A stretch of 64,000 bases of DNA, taken from Paraspadella gotoi (lineage: Eukaryota; Chaetognatha). The stretch spans positions 28,562,696 through 28,626,695 of the forward strand of contig CM119264.1 of assembly GCA_051294375.1 (NCBI GenBank), written 5' to 3'. The position numbers and the translations under genes were made by a program. Positions 1 through 12,800 of this stretch are shown one piece after another. The number at the start of each line of letters is the position of its first letter. Position 1 is the stretch's first letter. The notes under the pieces are model-generated. The model saw only the letters and a list, made by a program, of their open reading frames with translations, searched no databases and was not told where the DNA came from.

Positions 1-408
1 GTTCTTGTCCATTTCGCGCCAATTCTCGCGTTTCGTCCGCAGATGGCGCCAGAGCGACGACCAGGTGGGAATGCTGCGGAAAAGAGAAATTACGGAGATC
101 TTTCCACAACAGACCTACCTCTCTGTCTCTCTCACTCTCTCACTCTCTCTCACACAAACTGTATACAACCTGGGCGTCGCTTTTGCCGAAAATATTTGGT
201 GGGGAAAATAACCCCCGTTTTTGCTGTTGTTGTTGTTGTCCTCCCGCTCGCATTTTCCCTCCCCTTCCTTTCTCATCGGCGACGCGCAGGGCGTCGAGGA
301 GAACTTGGGACTCTCCGACGCCACCGACGAAACCGTCGCGAAGTGATGCTCCAAATCCCACTTCTCTTGCTGCAACTCGGCGATTCTCTGCTGAGAGAAG
401 ACGACGAA

Positions 409-3400
409 TCAACCTCTTTGTCCAAAACTGTCAAGTTTCACGAAATGGAAAAGCGTTTCTCTCGCCTGAACCAAAGCGTTGTTTTCCCTCATGAGTTCCT
501 CCGTCGAAACTTCCAAATCTCCCTGTTGACGAAAGAGTTGTCTCTGGGCGACGACCTCTTCCTCCAAATCCTCCACCAGAAAACTATTCATGACGCGCGA
601 CTTGAGGTTTCGATCGCTCAATCGCGTCAGTCCCAGATGCGCCAAACTCAGGACCTCGCCCCCGTGTCCGTCGCTGAGGAGGTGCTTGAGATGCTCCTCC
701 AGTCGTCGACTAAAGTCCCTCTCCGCTTGTAACTGCTCTTTCAACACCTTCACCGCGTTCTGGTATTTTCTCGCCGTCTCGAGACCGCGGCCCTGATGCT
801 GCTGCTGTGGATGCGATTGCTGCAGCCACGGCAGCCGCTCCGAGCAACCCTTCTGCAGACCCTCCAAGATGTCCACCTTGTCGAGGAGTTTTCGAACGAC
901 GTCCTCGACGACGAGGAATCTGGCGTCGTCGGCGTCGCGGTGGACGATCTCCTCCCGCGCCCTCAACGCCTCGTTCTCCGCTCGAAAAGCCTTCTGCTCT
1001 TTAGTCAGCGCCCTCAGTCGAGCCTCGATCGACGTCCCTCGTTTGTTCTCCTCTTTCCTCTCCTCCCTCAACAAGTGTATCTCCTGCATGAGCAACCCCA
1101 TCTCTTTTATCAACTGCTCGTTGTTCTCCAAGAGTTCCGAGGCTCCCTCTTCGTTCTTCTCGTTGACCTCCTTCAAAAAAGCCACCTGTTTCTCCAGATG
1201 TTCTCTCTCTTCGCTAGAAAACTCCAACTCGTCTTCCTTGACCCTCAACTCTCTCCGCAAGGCGGACATCGTCGCCGAGGTCTCCTCCTTCTCCTTCTCC
1301 AGCTGGCAGAGTTCGTTCTCCAGCCGAAGACTCGACTCTTTCATCTTGGCCACGAGGTTGACGAGCTTCTCGTTCCTCTGCGCCCTCTTCGCGCTCTTTC
1401 CCTTCATCTCCGCCAAGAGCCTCTTGCGGATCTCCTCTTCCCACTCGAGGTCGTTCTCTTCCAATCGCTCCTTCAGCGTCAGTTCAAAATCCGACTTGAG
1501 TCTCGCCGTCTCTTCGTTGTTGCGCTCCTCCATTTCCTTGGCGGGGGGGGGAGAATTGGATTTGAGGTCGTTTACAAATCCACATCGTTTTGTGTTCGTT
1601 GATTTAACCACACCTGAATCGTCTTTAAAAATTCTTTTCTTTCTTTCCCATTTTTCTCTTTTAAAAGTTCGATCTTTACCCTGAGCTCCTCGCAAGTTCC
1701 TTTCGAGCTTTTTTCGATTTCATTTCTACGGAGAAAGAATCATCCATACAAAATTTGTTAAATGCAATCTAATTTTCACCTGTTAAAAATCTGAATATAT
1801 ATATATTTTTAAAGTATGCAATTAAAAAATTGTTCAAAACTTAAAGACCTTAGCATTCTTTTCTCGTCCTCGTGCGCGGTTTGTAATTTGCCGATACTGA
1901 CTTCGAGAATGTTGAGCTGTCTTTTACTTTCTTCTTGCAAAAGGACTCTTTCTCTCTTCAAGTCTTGTATCTCTTCCACCAGCTTTTGCTTTTCTTCCTC
2001 GATCGCTTCCAACCTTTCCTTCGACGCCTTCAACTCTCTCTCGTGAATCTCTTTCGCTCTCTCCATGTCCTTCGCGCGCTGCTCTGCCGCTTCTCCGCTC
2101 ATCCTTTCTACGATCGCCGCTCTCGATCGCTCCGACTCGATCAGGCTTTTCTTCATCGCGGCGACTCTCTCGAAAATCCTCTCGTCGTCGATTCCCTTCG
2201 ATTCCTCTTCGTCTTCGGTCTCTCTTCTCAAGAGGCTCCACAACTCGCTCCTCCGCCTTCTCTCCGCCTCTTCGATCTTCTCCACGAAATCGATCCCTCG
2301 CCGCTCAGATTCGCCAAGATTTTCTCTGAGATCTTGGATTCGTCTTAATATTTCTTCCTCATCCTCGTTTTCGCTTTCTTCATCTTCCCTTTTCAGAACC
2401 CGCCAAATTTCCCTACTTCTCCTTCTCTGTTCTTTCCTCGACTTTTCTTCCGTCTCGATTCGCTTTTCCTCCGCCTCTCTCAACTTCTCCTTAATCGACG
2501 CAACTCTTTTCAAAATATTTTCGCTTTCTCTTCTCGTTTCTCCCCATTCATCTTCTCCTTCCTCCTCTTCTCCCGCCGATTCCAAAACCCTCAACATCAG
2601 ACTCTTTGTCCTCTCCATCTCCTCTCTCACTTCCTCCGCCTCCTTCCTCGCTTCCTCCTCGTCTTTGGCCAGCATCGCTCGTTGAGAGACGACGAACTTT
2701 AGTTCTTTCCTCCACTCTTCCTCCTTGGATTCGAGTCTCTTCCTCGCTCGGTCCGCGTCCTCGAATCTTTGTGACTCCAAGTCGTTCACCTTCTTATTGA
2801 GGGTCACGACGAGACGTTCCAAGTCATCGTCGTCGTCTTCGTCGCTTTTGGCTTCTAGCGCCTTCTTCGCCGATTCGTAGTTCTTCTCCGCTTCCTCCAT
2901 CGCCGCGCGACAAGTTCCGAGAGCCACTTCTAGTTCGATGTTCCTTCTGCGAATTTCCTAAAAAGAAATCACTTTCGTGAATGCCTCTTATGATCCGCTG
3001 TCGTTTCGTCTGTGTCCGTCTCACCTTGTTTTTTTCGGACTGACGATGCCAATCTTGTTGCAATTGCATGTAGCTTTCTTCCTTCTTCCAGAGTCTCTCC
3101 TGAATTTCTTGCAACTCTTCGTATAGCAGCATCTCGGCGTCGGGTATTCCGTGGTCCTACCGCGTTTTAGATCCCAAATTAAAAGATTTGGCCTTGCTTT
3201 GAGTCTTTTTCACTGTCTTTTTCACCTTGATGTCCACGGGTTTTTCTTGAGCCTTGCATCTGAAGTAATTCTCTAAATCTTCCTTCTTTCGGTCGCGCTC
3301 TTGACGTTCGTACGATTTGACGAGCTCTTGCAGCAGAGCATTGGTAAAGGATGCCTGCACCTTCGTGGTGCGGTCTCCCCTCACGTCGGCCGAGGACGCC

Positions 3401-3741
3401 CGCCTCCCCAGCCGCGTTTCTGTCAGCGATGAACGAGAGATTGGTAGACCCCAGTTTGAAACTGTCGAGAATGAAGAAAGAAACTGGTGAATACCTTTGA
3501 CTGTGGGATCACTAGGGAATCGCTTAGTCCCGAACATAGATATAAATTTCTTTAGAAGATTCCCCCCGGTTTGCTCACTTGAATTCGTCGTTTCGCGCGG
3601 AGACGTGTTTGATGAACTTGAAAAGTAAAAAAGGAGCGACAAAAATTTACTGGAAAATCTAAATGTGGTTAAAGGAAAAAAGCTCCTTTCCGGGGCCAAT
3701 CACCTTTGAAGCAGCGCCGTTGTTTTTCCGTCTTCTGACAT
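409..3741 (-). CDS. Long coiled-coil protein, family not recognised
   Basis: Minus-strand multi-exon gene. Exons supported by splice sites and phase: 3025-3461 (5' part uncertain), 1849-2957, 1614-1725 and 409-1536, ending in a stop at 409. A possible first exon is 3704-3741 (starts MSEDGKTTALLQ), but its phase does not fit the next exon; an ATG at 3537 in the exon's own frame is an alternative start. The protein is almost entirely Glu/Lys/Arg/Leu-rich heptad sequence with no globular domain I recognise. This resembles ciliary or basal-body coiled-coil proteins in general character only. An in-frame TAG at 3157-3159 interrupts otherwise continuous coding (SKTR-stop-DHGIPDAEM). Either the downstream protein starts at the ATG near 3132, or this is an error, polymorphism or recoding site. 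If DNAJC13 continues upstream of the window, this gene is nested antisense in one of its introns. Long plus-strand ORFs over the same region are shadows of the biased composition. Confidence 0.75.
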
Positions 3742-3887
3742 GATTCTATTGATTTTTTTGTCTTTTGATTTTTTGTTTGGTTGTATGAGGAGAAAAAGTG
3801 TTTAAGTGAATTTTTTAACTTTCTTTCGCTTAAAATCGTGTTGCCATCGCGTCAATCACCTCCTAAAATCCCCGTCTTAATCCACAG

Positions 3888-6800
3888 ATCAAATTGCTGA
3901 AAGACGCTCTGCAAGCCTGGCAGAAAGAAGTGGAGAAGAAACCCCCGACGATGTCCATCAACGAAGCTTTAGAGACGCTGGGTCTGACGCCCGACGTCGG
4001 GCACGACGAATCCAAAGTCAAAAAGGTCAGGAGAGACTGGAGACAAATTTTTCCCATCATCTCTCCTATTATTATGAAGATTGTTCCCCACTTTATCCGT
4101 CTTCGCTTTCCCAGGCGTATTTCCGGCTGGCCCAGAAATACCACCCCGATCGCAACCCCGAAGGTCGCGAGATGTTCGAGGCCGTCCACCGGGCCTACGA
4201 GTTCATCTGCTCCAAATCCGCCAAGAAGGTCGACGGCCCCGATCCGCACAACATCGTCCTCATTCTCAAGACCCAAAGCATTCTTTTCAATCGGCACAAG
4301 GACGGTGAGGAAGAAATCAAAGACCAAGAACAATTTATTTCCTTATTTATTGGGTTCATATTTAATTTAATATTATTTATATTTTATTTTTCAGTACTCC
4401 AACCTTTCAAATACGCCGGTTATCCCATGTTGATCAAGACCATCAAACTTGAGACTTGCGACGATCAGTTGTTCTCTAAAGACGCTCCCTTGCTGTCTGG
4501 TTTGTCAAACTTTTAATAAGAAGAACTAGTTACTTTATCATTGATGAATATGACAAATATTTCCCTCCTCCAGCGGCGACGGAACTTTGCTACCACACCA
4601 TCAACTGTTCGGCGCTCAACGCAGAGGAACTTCGACGCGAAGACGGAATCCGCATCCTTCACGACGCCTTCGCTCGATGCGTCGCCGTCCTCAACAGATC
4701 CTCCAAGCCCAACGACACGGCCGTCCAGGTCTGCCTCCACGTCTCTCGATGCTACGCGGCCGCGTCGCAGTTCGAAGGGTGTCGCGAGAAGATCATCGAG
4801 AATCCCGCCATCATCAAAGACATCTGCAGATGCATGTACTTCAGGTCCGATGGGTTATTATTGATCGTAGGAGAGGCGTTATTGTCAGTTGTATCGCTGT
4901 TATTAACTCTACACCTTTTTTTACTTCCCTCTCCCATCAGACAATTGCCTCAGCTGTGCAGCGTGGCGGCCGAATGCGCCTCGGCATTCTCCAGGGATTT
5001 CTGGTTGCAGACGAATCTCTTCCGCGCGGGCGTCTTGTGGCATCTCATCCCTTGTCTCTTCAACTACGATTACACGTTGGAGGAAGGGGGAGTGGAGATG
5101 TCGGGAGAGGGCGAGGAAAACGCTCAGGTTAAATTTAGAGGAGAGACGAAGATTCGGGGAGAAGTCTTTTCAATGGAACCGTCCATCTCTTCCAGGAAAT
5201 CGCCAACAATTTGGCGCGACGGAGTCTCTACGCCATCGCCAGACTCGGAGGATACCTCAAGATGCCGACGTTCTCTCCGCGCCCGAGACCCGCGTCGCAA
5301 GTCAGTTTCGAGGATACTTTCACCCGAAAGAATTAAACTCCGCGTTTTTAACTCTTTATAACTTTTTTTTTTTTTCCAGGACGCGACGCCATCGGACACG
5401 CCTCAACACGCTCTTCAAGCGTCGGGAAGTCTGGAGAGGTTGAGTCAATCGGGCGAAGGAAAAATGACGCGGTCTGGGACATCATCGACGGGGAGCCGAA
5501 GTCCATCCGGTTCGTAAACCATTAGATGGACAAAGGCTACTATAATACTAGTGTAATATTTATTTAACTGTTTGCATTAATTGTTTAATTTTTCTCTCAG
5601 AATCGACACAAAATCACCTCGCGTCCGAACAAGTCGACGGTGAGTTAAGTTTTTTCAATATTTTTTTTTCTCGGTCGGGATTAAATTTTAATTCCCCCTC
5701 CTTAGACGATTCCGGTTCCCAGGGAAGCCACGCCTCCCGCGATGGCACGGCGCCAGAAAACCAGGAGGTGCAAAAGTCAATCTCGGCCATGTTGACGCCC
5801 TACTTGGCTTCGAAACTCAGCCGAGGGGAAGACGCCCACCGGGTGAGTCAAATCGGCGGCGATATCCTTTTCCGTAGCATTTCCTTGAGTTGTGAAAATG
5901 CGGGAGTTGCTTCACGGTTCACCGTAAACTCGTTTTTTTTCCTTTTGCTTTTTCGCTGTGTCATTCTTTTTTTATCGCTTTGCCTTTAATCGGATGTTTA
6001 GCGGAATTCGGTGAGTAAAGTGAGGAATGAGGAGGGATATATTATTGTTGTCGTGGCATTGTTTTGATTATTGAAAGATCTTGACTGTAAAGTGTTAACA
6101 TTAGGTTATAATGAGAGATTGGAGAAAGCAATAATTATAATTTCAACTAACAATTTCACTCCTCTTGATTCGGCGAGTCAACTTTCCGCCCTTTTCTTTC
6201 TGCAGATCTTGAAACTGCTGAACAGCAACAGCGAGACGCCCTACTTGATTTGGGACAACGTGACCCGCGAGGAACTCAAGTGTTTCGTCGACGAACAGCA
6301 AGCTGAAGTTATAAGATCGGTGAGGAAATGACCCGTATTGTTTTTGGTTTTTGCTATATTCTTTTTAAATATGTTAATTTATTTTTAGTTTACTTTTGCG
6401 CCACTTCCCTTTACGCCTTTCTATTTGCATTCTTCTCGTTATTATTTAATTTTATCTTTGGTGTCTCCCTCTCTGTCGTTGAATTCATTCATTGTCTCCA
6501 GGGCGAGTGCGATCCCGCCTACGGATCCGAATTCGTCTTCACTTCGCATCAGAAGGAACTCATCGTCGGCGAAATCTTCGTCCGAGTCTACAACGAACAA
6601 CCCACCTTCGTTCTCGAGGTCGCCGAGTAAAGATAATAATTTTTAAAATAATGTTTAAAACAATTGTCTCACAATTTAACTATGGGTTCTGCAGAACCCG
6701 AAAGGATTCACGATCGACTTGCTTGACTTTTTGGGATCGCAAGCGCAATACCTCCACTCGCTGATGGCGCTGTCCGCCTCGACCAACGTGGACCAGATGA

Positions 6801-9800
6801 AGTCGAGCGACCGGCTAGAGTCGGTGGAGATGGCGCTGGAGGCTCTGAGGAACGTCATCAAATCCAACCCGGGTGAGAGAATATTATTCTCTCCCTCCTT
6901 TTTTAAAACCTTTGTCGGTATTTCAAATCTTTCATTTACGAGCTTATCTTATTAATTTTTAAGGGAATGCTAAGAGACCGCGTTCTGTCAAAAAATAAGC
7001 TTGATAGAATCGTTCCATTTAACAGACTTTCTGGGTACTAATTGTTTATGATAACAAGTGTTGAATCATAAAATATTCTCGATCTCATTGGCTAAAACTC
7101 ATTTCGTTGACGTAGTATCCAGCTTCCATTACTATTTCTAATCATGTGATTTTTCTACTTTTACTTAATCATCTCATCCTTATATTTTATTCGCTTAATC
7201 CATTACTTCTTTTCCTTTTCTAAACCCATTCCCTCCCCCCTCGCCCCGCCTTTGCTTTTTCACCTCATTTTAACACCCCCCCCCCTTTGCCCTTCAATTT
7301 CATCCAAAAGGCAACGTCAGTGACAGCGACTATTTGATTGAGCGAGGAGGTAGGAAATATGGCTTTTCCAGATCACCGACTCGTTTCTTTAAAAAAAAAA
7401 AAAAACAGCGATTTAACTACTTTTTTTTGCCATCCCGTACCTGATCGCTCACTACTCACCATTGCTCGTTCAAACAGTTCGTTTATTAACAGTAGAGTGA
7501 ACTGGCGCGAAGACGACCGAATTCCTTATCCTCTCCTTCTTTCTTTCTTTCGCCGTCAGGAGTCGAGATTCAATGCATCGGTCATTTCAAGCTCCTCTTT
7601 TCTCTCTTGAGTTTGAACGGATGTCCGAAGATTCAGATGCTGGCCGTTGAGGTAAGGCTTTTTGTCAAATGTAACTTGTCAAAAATGTTAAACTAATTAT
7701 ATACTAATTAAATGATAGGCCATTTCTCTGGTGACGAGTAATCAAGAGTGCGTGAACGACATCGCGGCCTCTGACGTTCTCGTTTATCTCCTACTCGCCC
7801 TTCACACTCTTCCGAGTGGTGAGTTCCCTTTTTTTCTCTTCTCTCCCTTTTCACTTCGCTAGATATTTTCTTTTTACTTATTCTTCTGTTTTTTTTTTAT
7901 TGTGACTTTCGAAGAATATTTGACCGGTATTAGTGCTCTTTATTATTATCTAGTGGGACAGATTAAGCCTATTTTGATTCACCGCCGGGTTAATTAATTA
8001 ATGGCAGCACTCTTTTTTTTCGGTTTTTATGAAATTCACTTTTGATAGAAAACAATCATTAAATGTCTTAGTATCTCGCAAAGAAAACATAATCATCACT
8101 GGGCTTTTATCGATCGTTGAAGTTGACGCTTGATAAAGTTTTGATCATGAACTGTTAGAAATAACCCCACATGACCCGGCTTTAGGTTTGACACTTATCC
8201 TGGAAACCCTTTCTGCTCTCATGACCTCAACGAGCATCGTTAAGGAGGCTCACAATCGAGGAGCCCTCGTCTATCTTCTCGACATTTTCGCCAATGCGCA
8301 GGGTAACACAATCACAAACTGACAAATTGACGTTCTGACAGTCACGAACTCTCTCCCCTTTTTTCTCTTTCCGTAAGACCAAACGCTACGCGAATCGAGC
8401 GCTGCGCTGCTGGGGAAGATGATGCGCGACCGCCTGGTGGGTCGCGAGGTCGAGATTGCCCTCACCAAATTCTTGCCGCCCAAGTTTCACCTGGATATGA
8501 AGGAGTCGCCGGCAGCTGCCGTAGCCGAGTTTGGAGGTAACGTCAATGACTTTATATAACGAAGAAATTTGCAGAATGAAAAAAATAGGAGGATCCGATT
8601 GTCATTTTATTTTCGCTACTTTGTACTCAGGCGTTTTCGAAAACCCCGAACTCATATGGGACGTGGAATCGCGGGAACGCGTGTGCGACACTCTCGCCAA
8701 AATGAGACACAACCAATACAACAACCAGTGCGACAATCCTTCATCTCTCTGGCGTCTGCCCAAAGACTTCGCGCCCTTGTACTCGAGTGAGGATCTTTTT
8801 TTTCTTCTTTAGACCAGATTTTCTCCCGCGCACTTTGCATTTAAAATGTTGATGTTGTTGTCTATTTTTGCCGCGAACAGCTTACGAGATGTTATTGTGG
8901 TTGTCTCGAACAGATTTTCCGATATTTTGATCTGTTGACAGATTCTGAGATGGCCGTGGACGGCGTCTACTTGCGCATCTTCAACAACAATCCCGCCTGG
9001 ACGCTGAAGAGACCCAAAGAGTTCACCATCTCCCTCTTGGAGACCTGGTCCAGTCTCGCCTCGCAGACGGCTCCACCGGTTAGTTTGTTGTTTTCAAGTT
9101 TTATTTTTAGTTTTATTTGATTTTGTTTAGTTTGTTGTTGAGGCTACTCTGGCAAAAAAATGGTTTTGCTTGCTACGAATTACCTCGCTGTTTCTAGGCT
9201 ACTTGCACTATTTTTAGAAGGAGGTAGAAAACGTGAAAACAACTTGCATGGAGAGTAAACAATATTTTTTTTAAAATGTCATATCAAACTTATGAAACAA
9301 ATCGATGTAATAAAAAATATTTCATTTTAAACGAAAATTCGTGTCGAGCGCAGAATCTCGAGAAAACAAATTTGTTTGTCTCAACTTTGGTTTGTGTATA
9401 TAACTACTATCTAGTAACTACTTACGAACAATTTTATTAATCTGTAAATAGATTTATATAAAATGTACTATAAAAGTATAAAAAGTTAATTTAATTTTTC
9501 GTATAAGAGATAACAAGAATACAGTATTAAACAAACGTTTCTCGTTTGTTACACAAACAATGAAAGACGGCATTATTCAATATTCTACTCCAAAATTTGT
9601 GCGCTTGAGTTTGGCCCTGTAAAAAAGATAAAATAGTATATTAAAGTTTACGGTCTGCTAAATGATATTTCAGAGAAAAATTATGTGACAATAACTTCCT
9701 AACTTTTTGCGCCCCTGATGTCGACACAAAAAGTTATATCAAAATATATAGCAATTCTAGATTTTTGTCAAACATTATGCAAGTAGAATTTATTATTTAA

Positions 9801-12800
9801 CTTAATGAATATAATGCAGTTCAAAAGTTTTAGTTACGTTCGAATAATCACGGAAATTTTATCAATGAATTAATTAAAAAGCAATGGTCTCGAAACTTAC
9901 TTCAAAAACTCAGGTTGGTTGTGATCATCTTGTGCAGTTAATTGATAGTTAATGTGATGCCAGCTAATTCCTTCGTCTTCGTCTTGATCGCTAGAATTTG
10001 AAATTTTGAAAATGTCATTTTATATTTTCTGTTCCAATAAGGGATTTTACCGACCTCTGACTTTTAATTTTGAAAATGTCATTTTAATTTTAATTTTAAT
10101 TTTAATTTTAATTTTGAAAATGTCATTTTATATTTTCTGTTCCAATAAGGGATTTTACCGACCTCTGACTTTTTTTCCATGACAACAATCTTTCCTTCGA
10201 ACAAGTTTTTTCCATAAATTGACCAACTGTTGTCTTTTCTTTGGTGATGCTTTCCATATTTTCCATGTTTTGTGTTACAATATTTTCAGTCATGGATTCT
10301 TCTATATTGGAATCTTCACTTTTGATTGTCTCTTGTGAATTTCCTGTTGTGATTTCCAGAAATCCTGCCGTTTCTTCCGTGGATAAGATTTCCTTCCTAT
10401 AAAATAATTAAACGTGAAGTCACTATCTAGTGAGATTTCAAATTGGTTAAAAATCCGGCCTCACCTTTGACAAAAATTTGATAAAAATCCGGCCTCACCT
10501 TTGACAAAATTTGTTAAAAATCCGGCCTCACCTTTGACAAAATTTGTTAAAAATCCGGCCTCACCTTTGACAAAATTTGTAAAAATCCGGCCTCACCTTT
10601 GACAAAATTTGATAAAAATCCGGCTCACCTTTGACAAAATTTGATAAAAATCCGGCCTCACCTTTGACAAAATTTGATAAAAATCCGGCCTCACCTTTGA
10701 CAAAATTTGATAAAAATCCGGCCTCACCTTTGACAAAATTTGATAAAAATCCGGCCTCACCTTTGACAAAATTTGATAAAAATCCGGCCTCACCTTTGAC
10801 AAAATGAGTTGGTGGATTCCATCGTCGCTTCGATGCTTTTTTCTTCATAAAAGTTCGATTCCATCATATTTTCTTGGCTTCGCTCAATGAGAACATGTTG
10901 GGCTTCGTCCGAGAATTTCAATGTTTCACTTTCATCTTGAATTTCGTTGTGTTCATAGGAACTCGTTTCTGTAACGGTTTCTTCCTTAGTTACTGCTTCG
11001 TGAGACTTGATTGAAACTTCACTCATCGATGTCGATTCTGATTCCAGGACAGTTTTATTTGAATATTGCGACTCTTTAAACATTGCAGTCTTTTCTAGGT
11101 TTTCCTGAAATTTTGTTTCTGATATTTCAGTTGATGAAATTGTTTCTGATTCCGATAATTCATTCAAATTGTTTTTCGACTGCTCATATTTTATGTTATT
11201 AGAGGATTCAAACTCTGTATTTGATTCTTGTTTTAAATTCGTTTCTAATCGTCCTCGGCATTCTGAATTTTTTTTGGATTGGTTTATTTCTTGAACCTCC
11301 AGTTTCTCGCAATATTCTTCATTTGACATTTTTTGAAATTTTTCTTCATTTTCTGTTGCATAAAAATCGGCGAGCGAATTGTTTTCTATTGTTGCTGTGT
11401 TTGACGTATCGTTTAATTCTATTTGTTTATCATTTATTTTTGTCTGAATTAATTCCCGAAAGTTGCTTTCTATCTTTTCTTCCAAAGAATTAATTTCTTC
11501 CTTCTTACTTAACATCAACTTTTCACTCCTCGATGTTGTTTCTGCCGATCTTTGCAGCAATTCCGTGGATTGCATCACCATCTGCTCCTTCAGTTCCGTC
11601 ATTCCTTTTCTCAGCTCCACGTTTTCGAGGAAACAACCACAGGAGCAGTTTTCTTCCTTCATCCTGGAAAGACGAGTTTCTTGCTGCACAAATCTTTCTC
11701 TCGATTCTGTGAATTTCTTGATCTCTTGGTGAAACGTCGAGCTCATCTGTTGAAAAGAAGCCGACTCCTCTTTAAAACCCGACAATTGTTGCTTAAAGTC
11801 CGACACTTCAATTTCCATCAAACTACAATTTCTCCGGAATTCTTCCGAAACTCGAGAAAGTTTTTGCTTAGATATTTCAATCTCGGTGTCGTGGGTCATT
11901 TCTTCCTTTTTAACAATTTGTTTGGCGTCTCCTGGGACACGCGTCTCGTCCACCATAGAAATCTTTTGTTCGAACTCTTCTTGATTCATGACTGCGGCGG
12001 CGCCGTTGAAGACCGTCTCGAGTGCGTTCCGGCTCATCGCATTTACCGAATGTTGCACCGTTGTTTTCATCTCTTCGTGTGTCATGACCGATGCGGCCTC
12101 TTGAAGACAAACTCGCATCTCATCTCGAGACATCCTCTCCGAAATGGCTCTCGCCGTCGTCGTCCTTCGCTGATCCGCGAATTCCACTATGCAGCTCCGC
12201 ACTTGCGTCTCGCTCATCGACGCCGTCGCCCGCTCCACGAATTCTCGTTTGGCCTCGACGCTCATGGAGTCGACGAGACGCTCGACGGACTCTCCCTCGA
12301 CGCAGACGGCGTCGACGAGGGCGAAGACCGTCTCTCGCGCCGCCTCTCGCTTCTCCGACGCGAGGATGAGGACGAAGGATTCGAGTTGATCTCTCGTCAT
12401 CCACGTCGCCGTCCGCAGAGTCTCCTTCATCTCCGTCTCCTCTTCGGACAACGACACCGCCGTCCCTTGGACCGGCTTTAAAAAACCAGCCTCGATCTTT
12501 TCCTGCTGACAAATATTTTGTTTTTAGTATGTTTAAAGTATTTATTAAGTATTCCCAAGGACCGAACCTTTTTGCCATCTCCAAAATCTTGCATGTGATT
12601 GGTGCCTTTTCGACCTTCTCCCGTCGTTATCGAGAAGTTAGCCGTTCCGTCAATGTCTTTCAGAGATCCCTTTTCCATTTTTTGTTTGGCGCCATCGCCG
12701 TAATCCGTTATGCAATTAGTCGAATCACCTAAAGTAGATCACAAAATATTTGTTTTCAAAATAAAATACAATTTCGTATTTTTTGATGGCTACTCCTACC

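Noticed and set aside
12-76. Possible upstream DNAJC13 exon on the plus strand (reads ISRQFSRFVRRWRQSDDQ before a GTGGGA donor)
   Set aside because: It is open and has a donor-like end, but I could not match it to the sequence before the J domain, and no acceptor is visible at the window edge. Not annotated.
796-1684. Long plus-strand Leu/Arg- or Ser-rich ORFs antisense to the coiled-coil gene
   Set aside because: Glu/Lys-rich coiled-coil codons read backwards give Leu/Phe/Ser codons with few stops. The minus frame has splice sites and heptads; the plus frames have neither.
10448-10804. Regular repeats considered as a CRISPR array
   Set aside because: Units are directly adjacent with no unique spacers, in a eukaryotic intron; it is a minisatellite.
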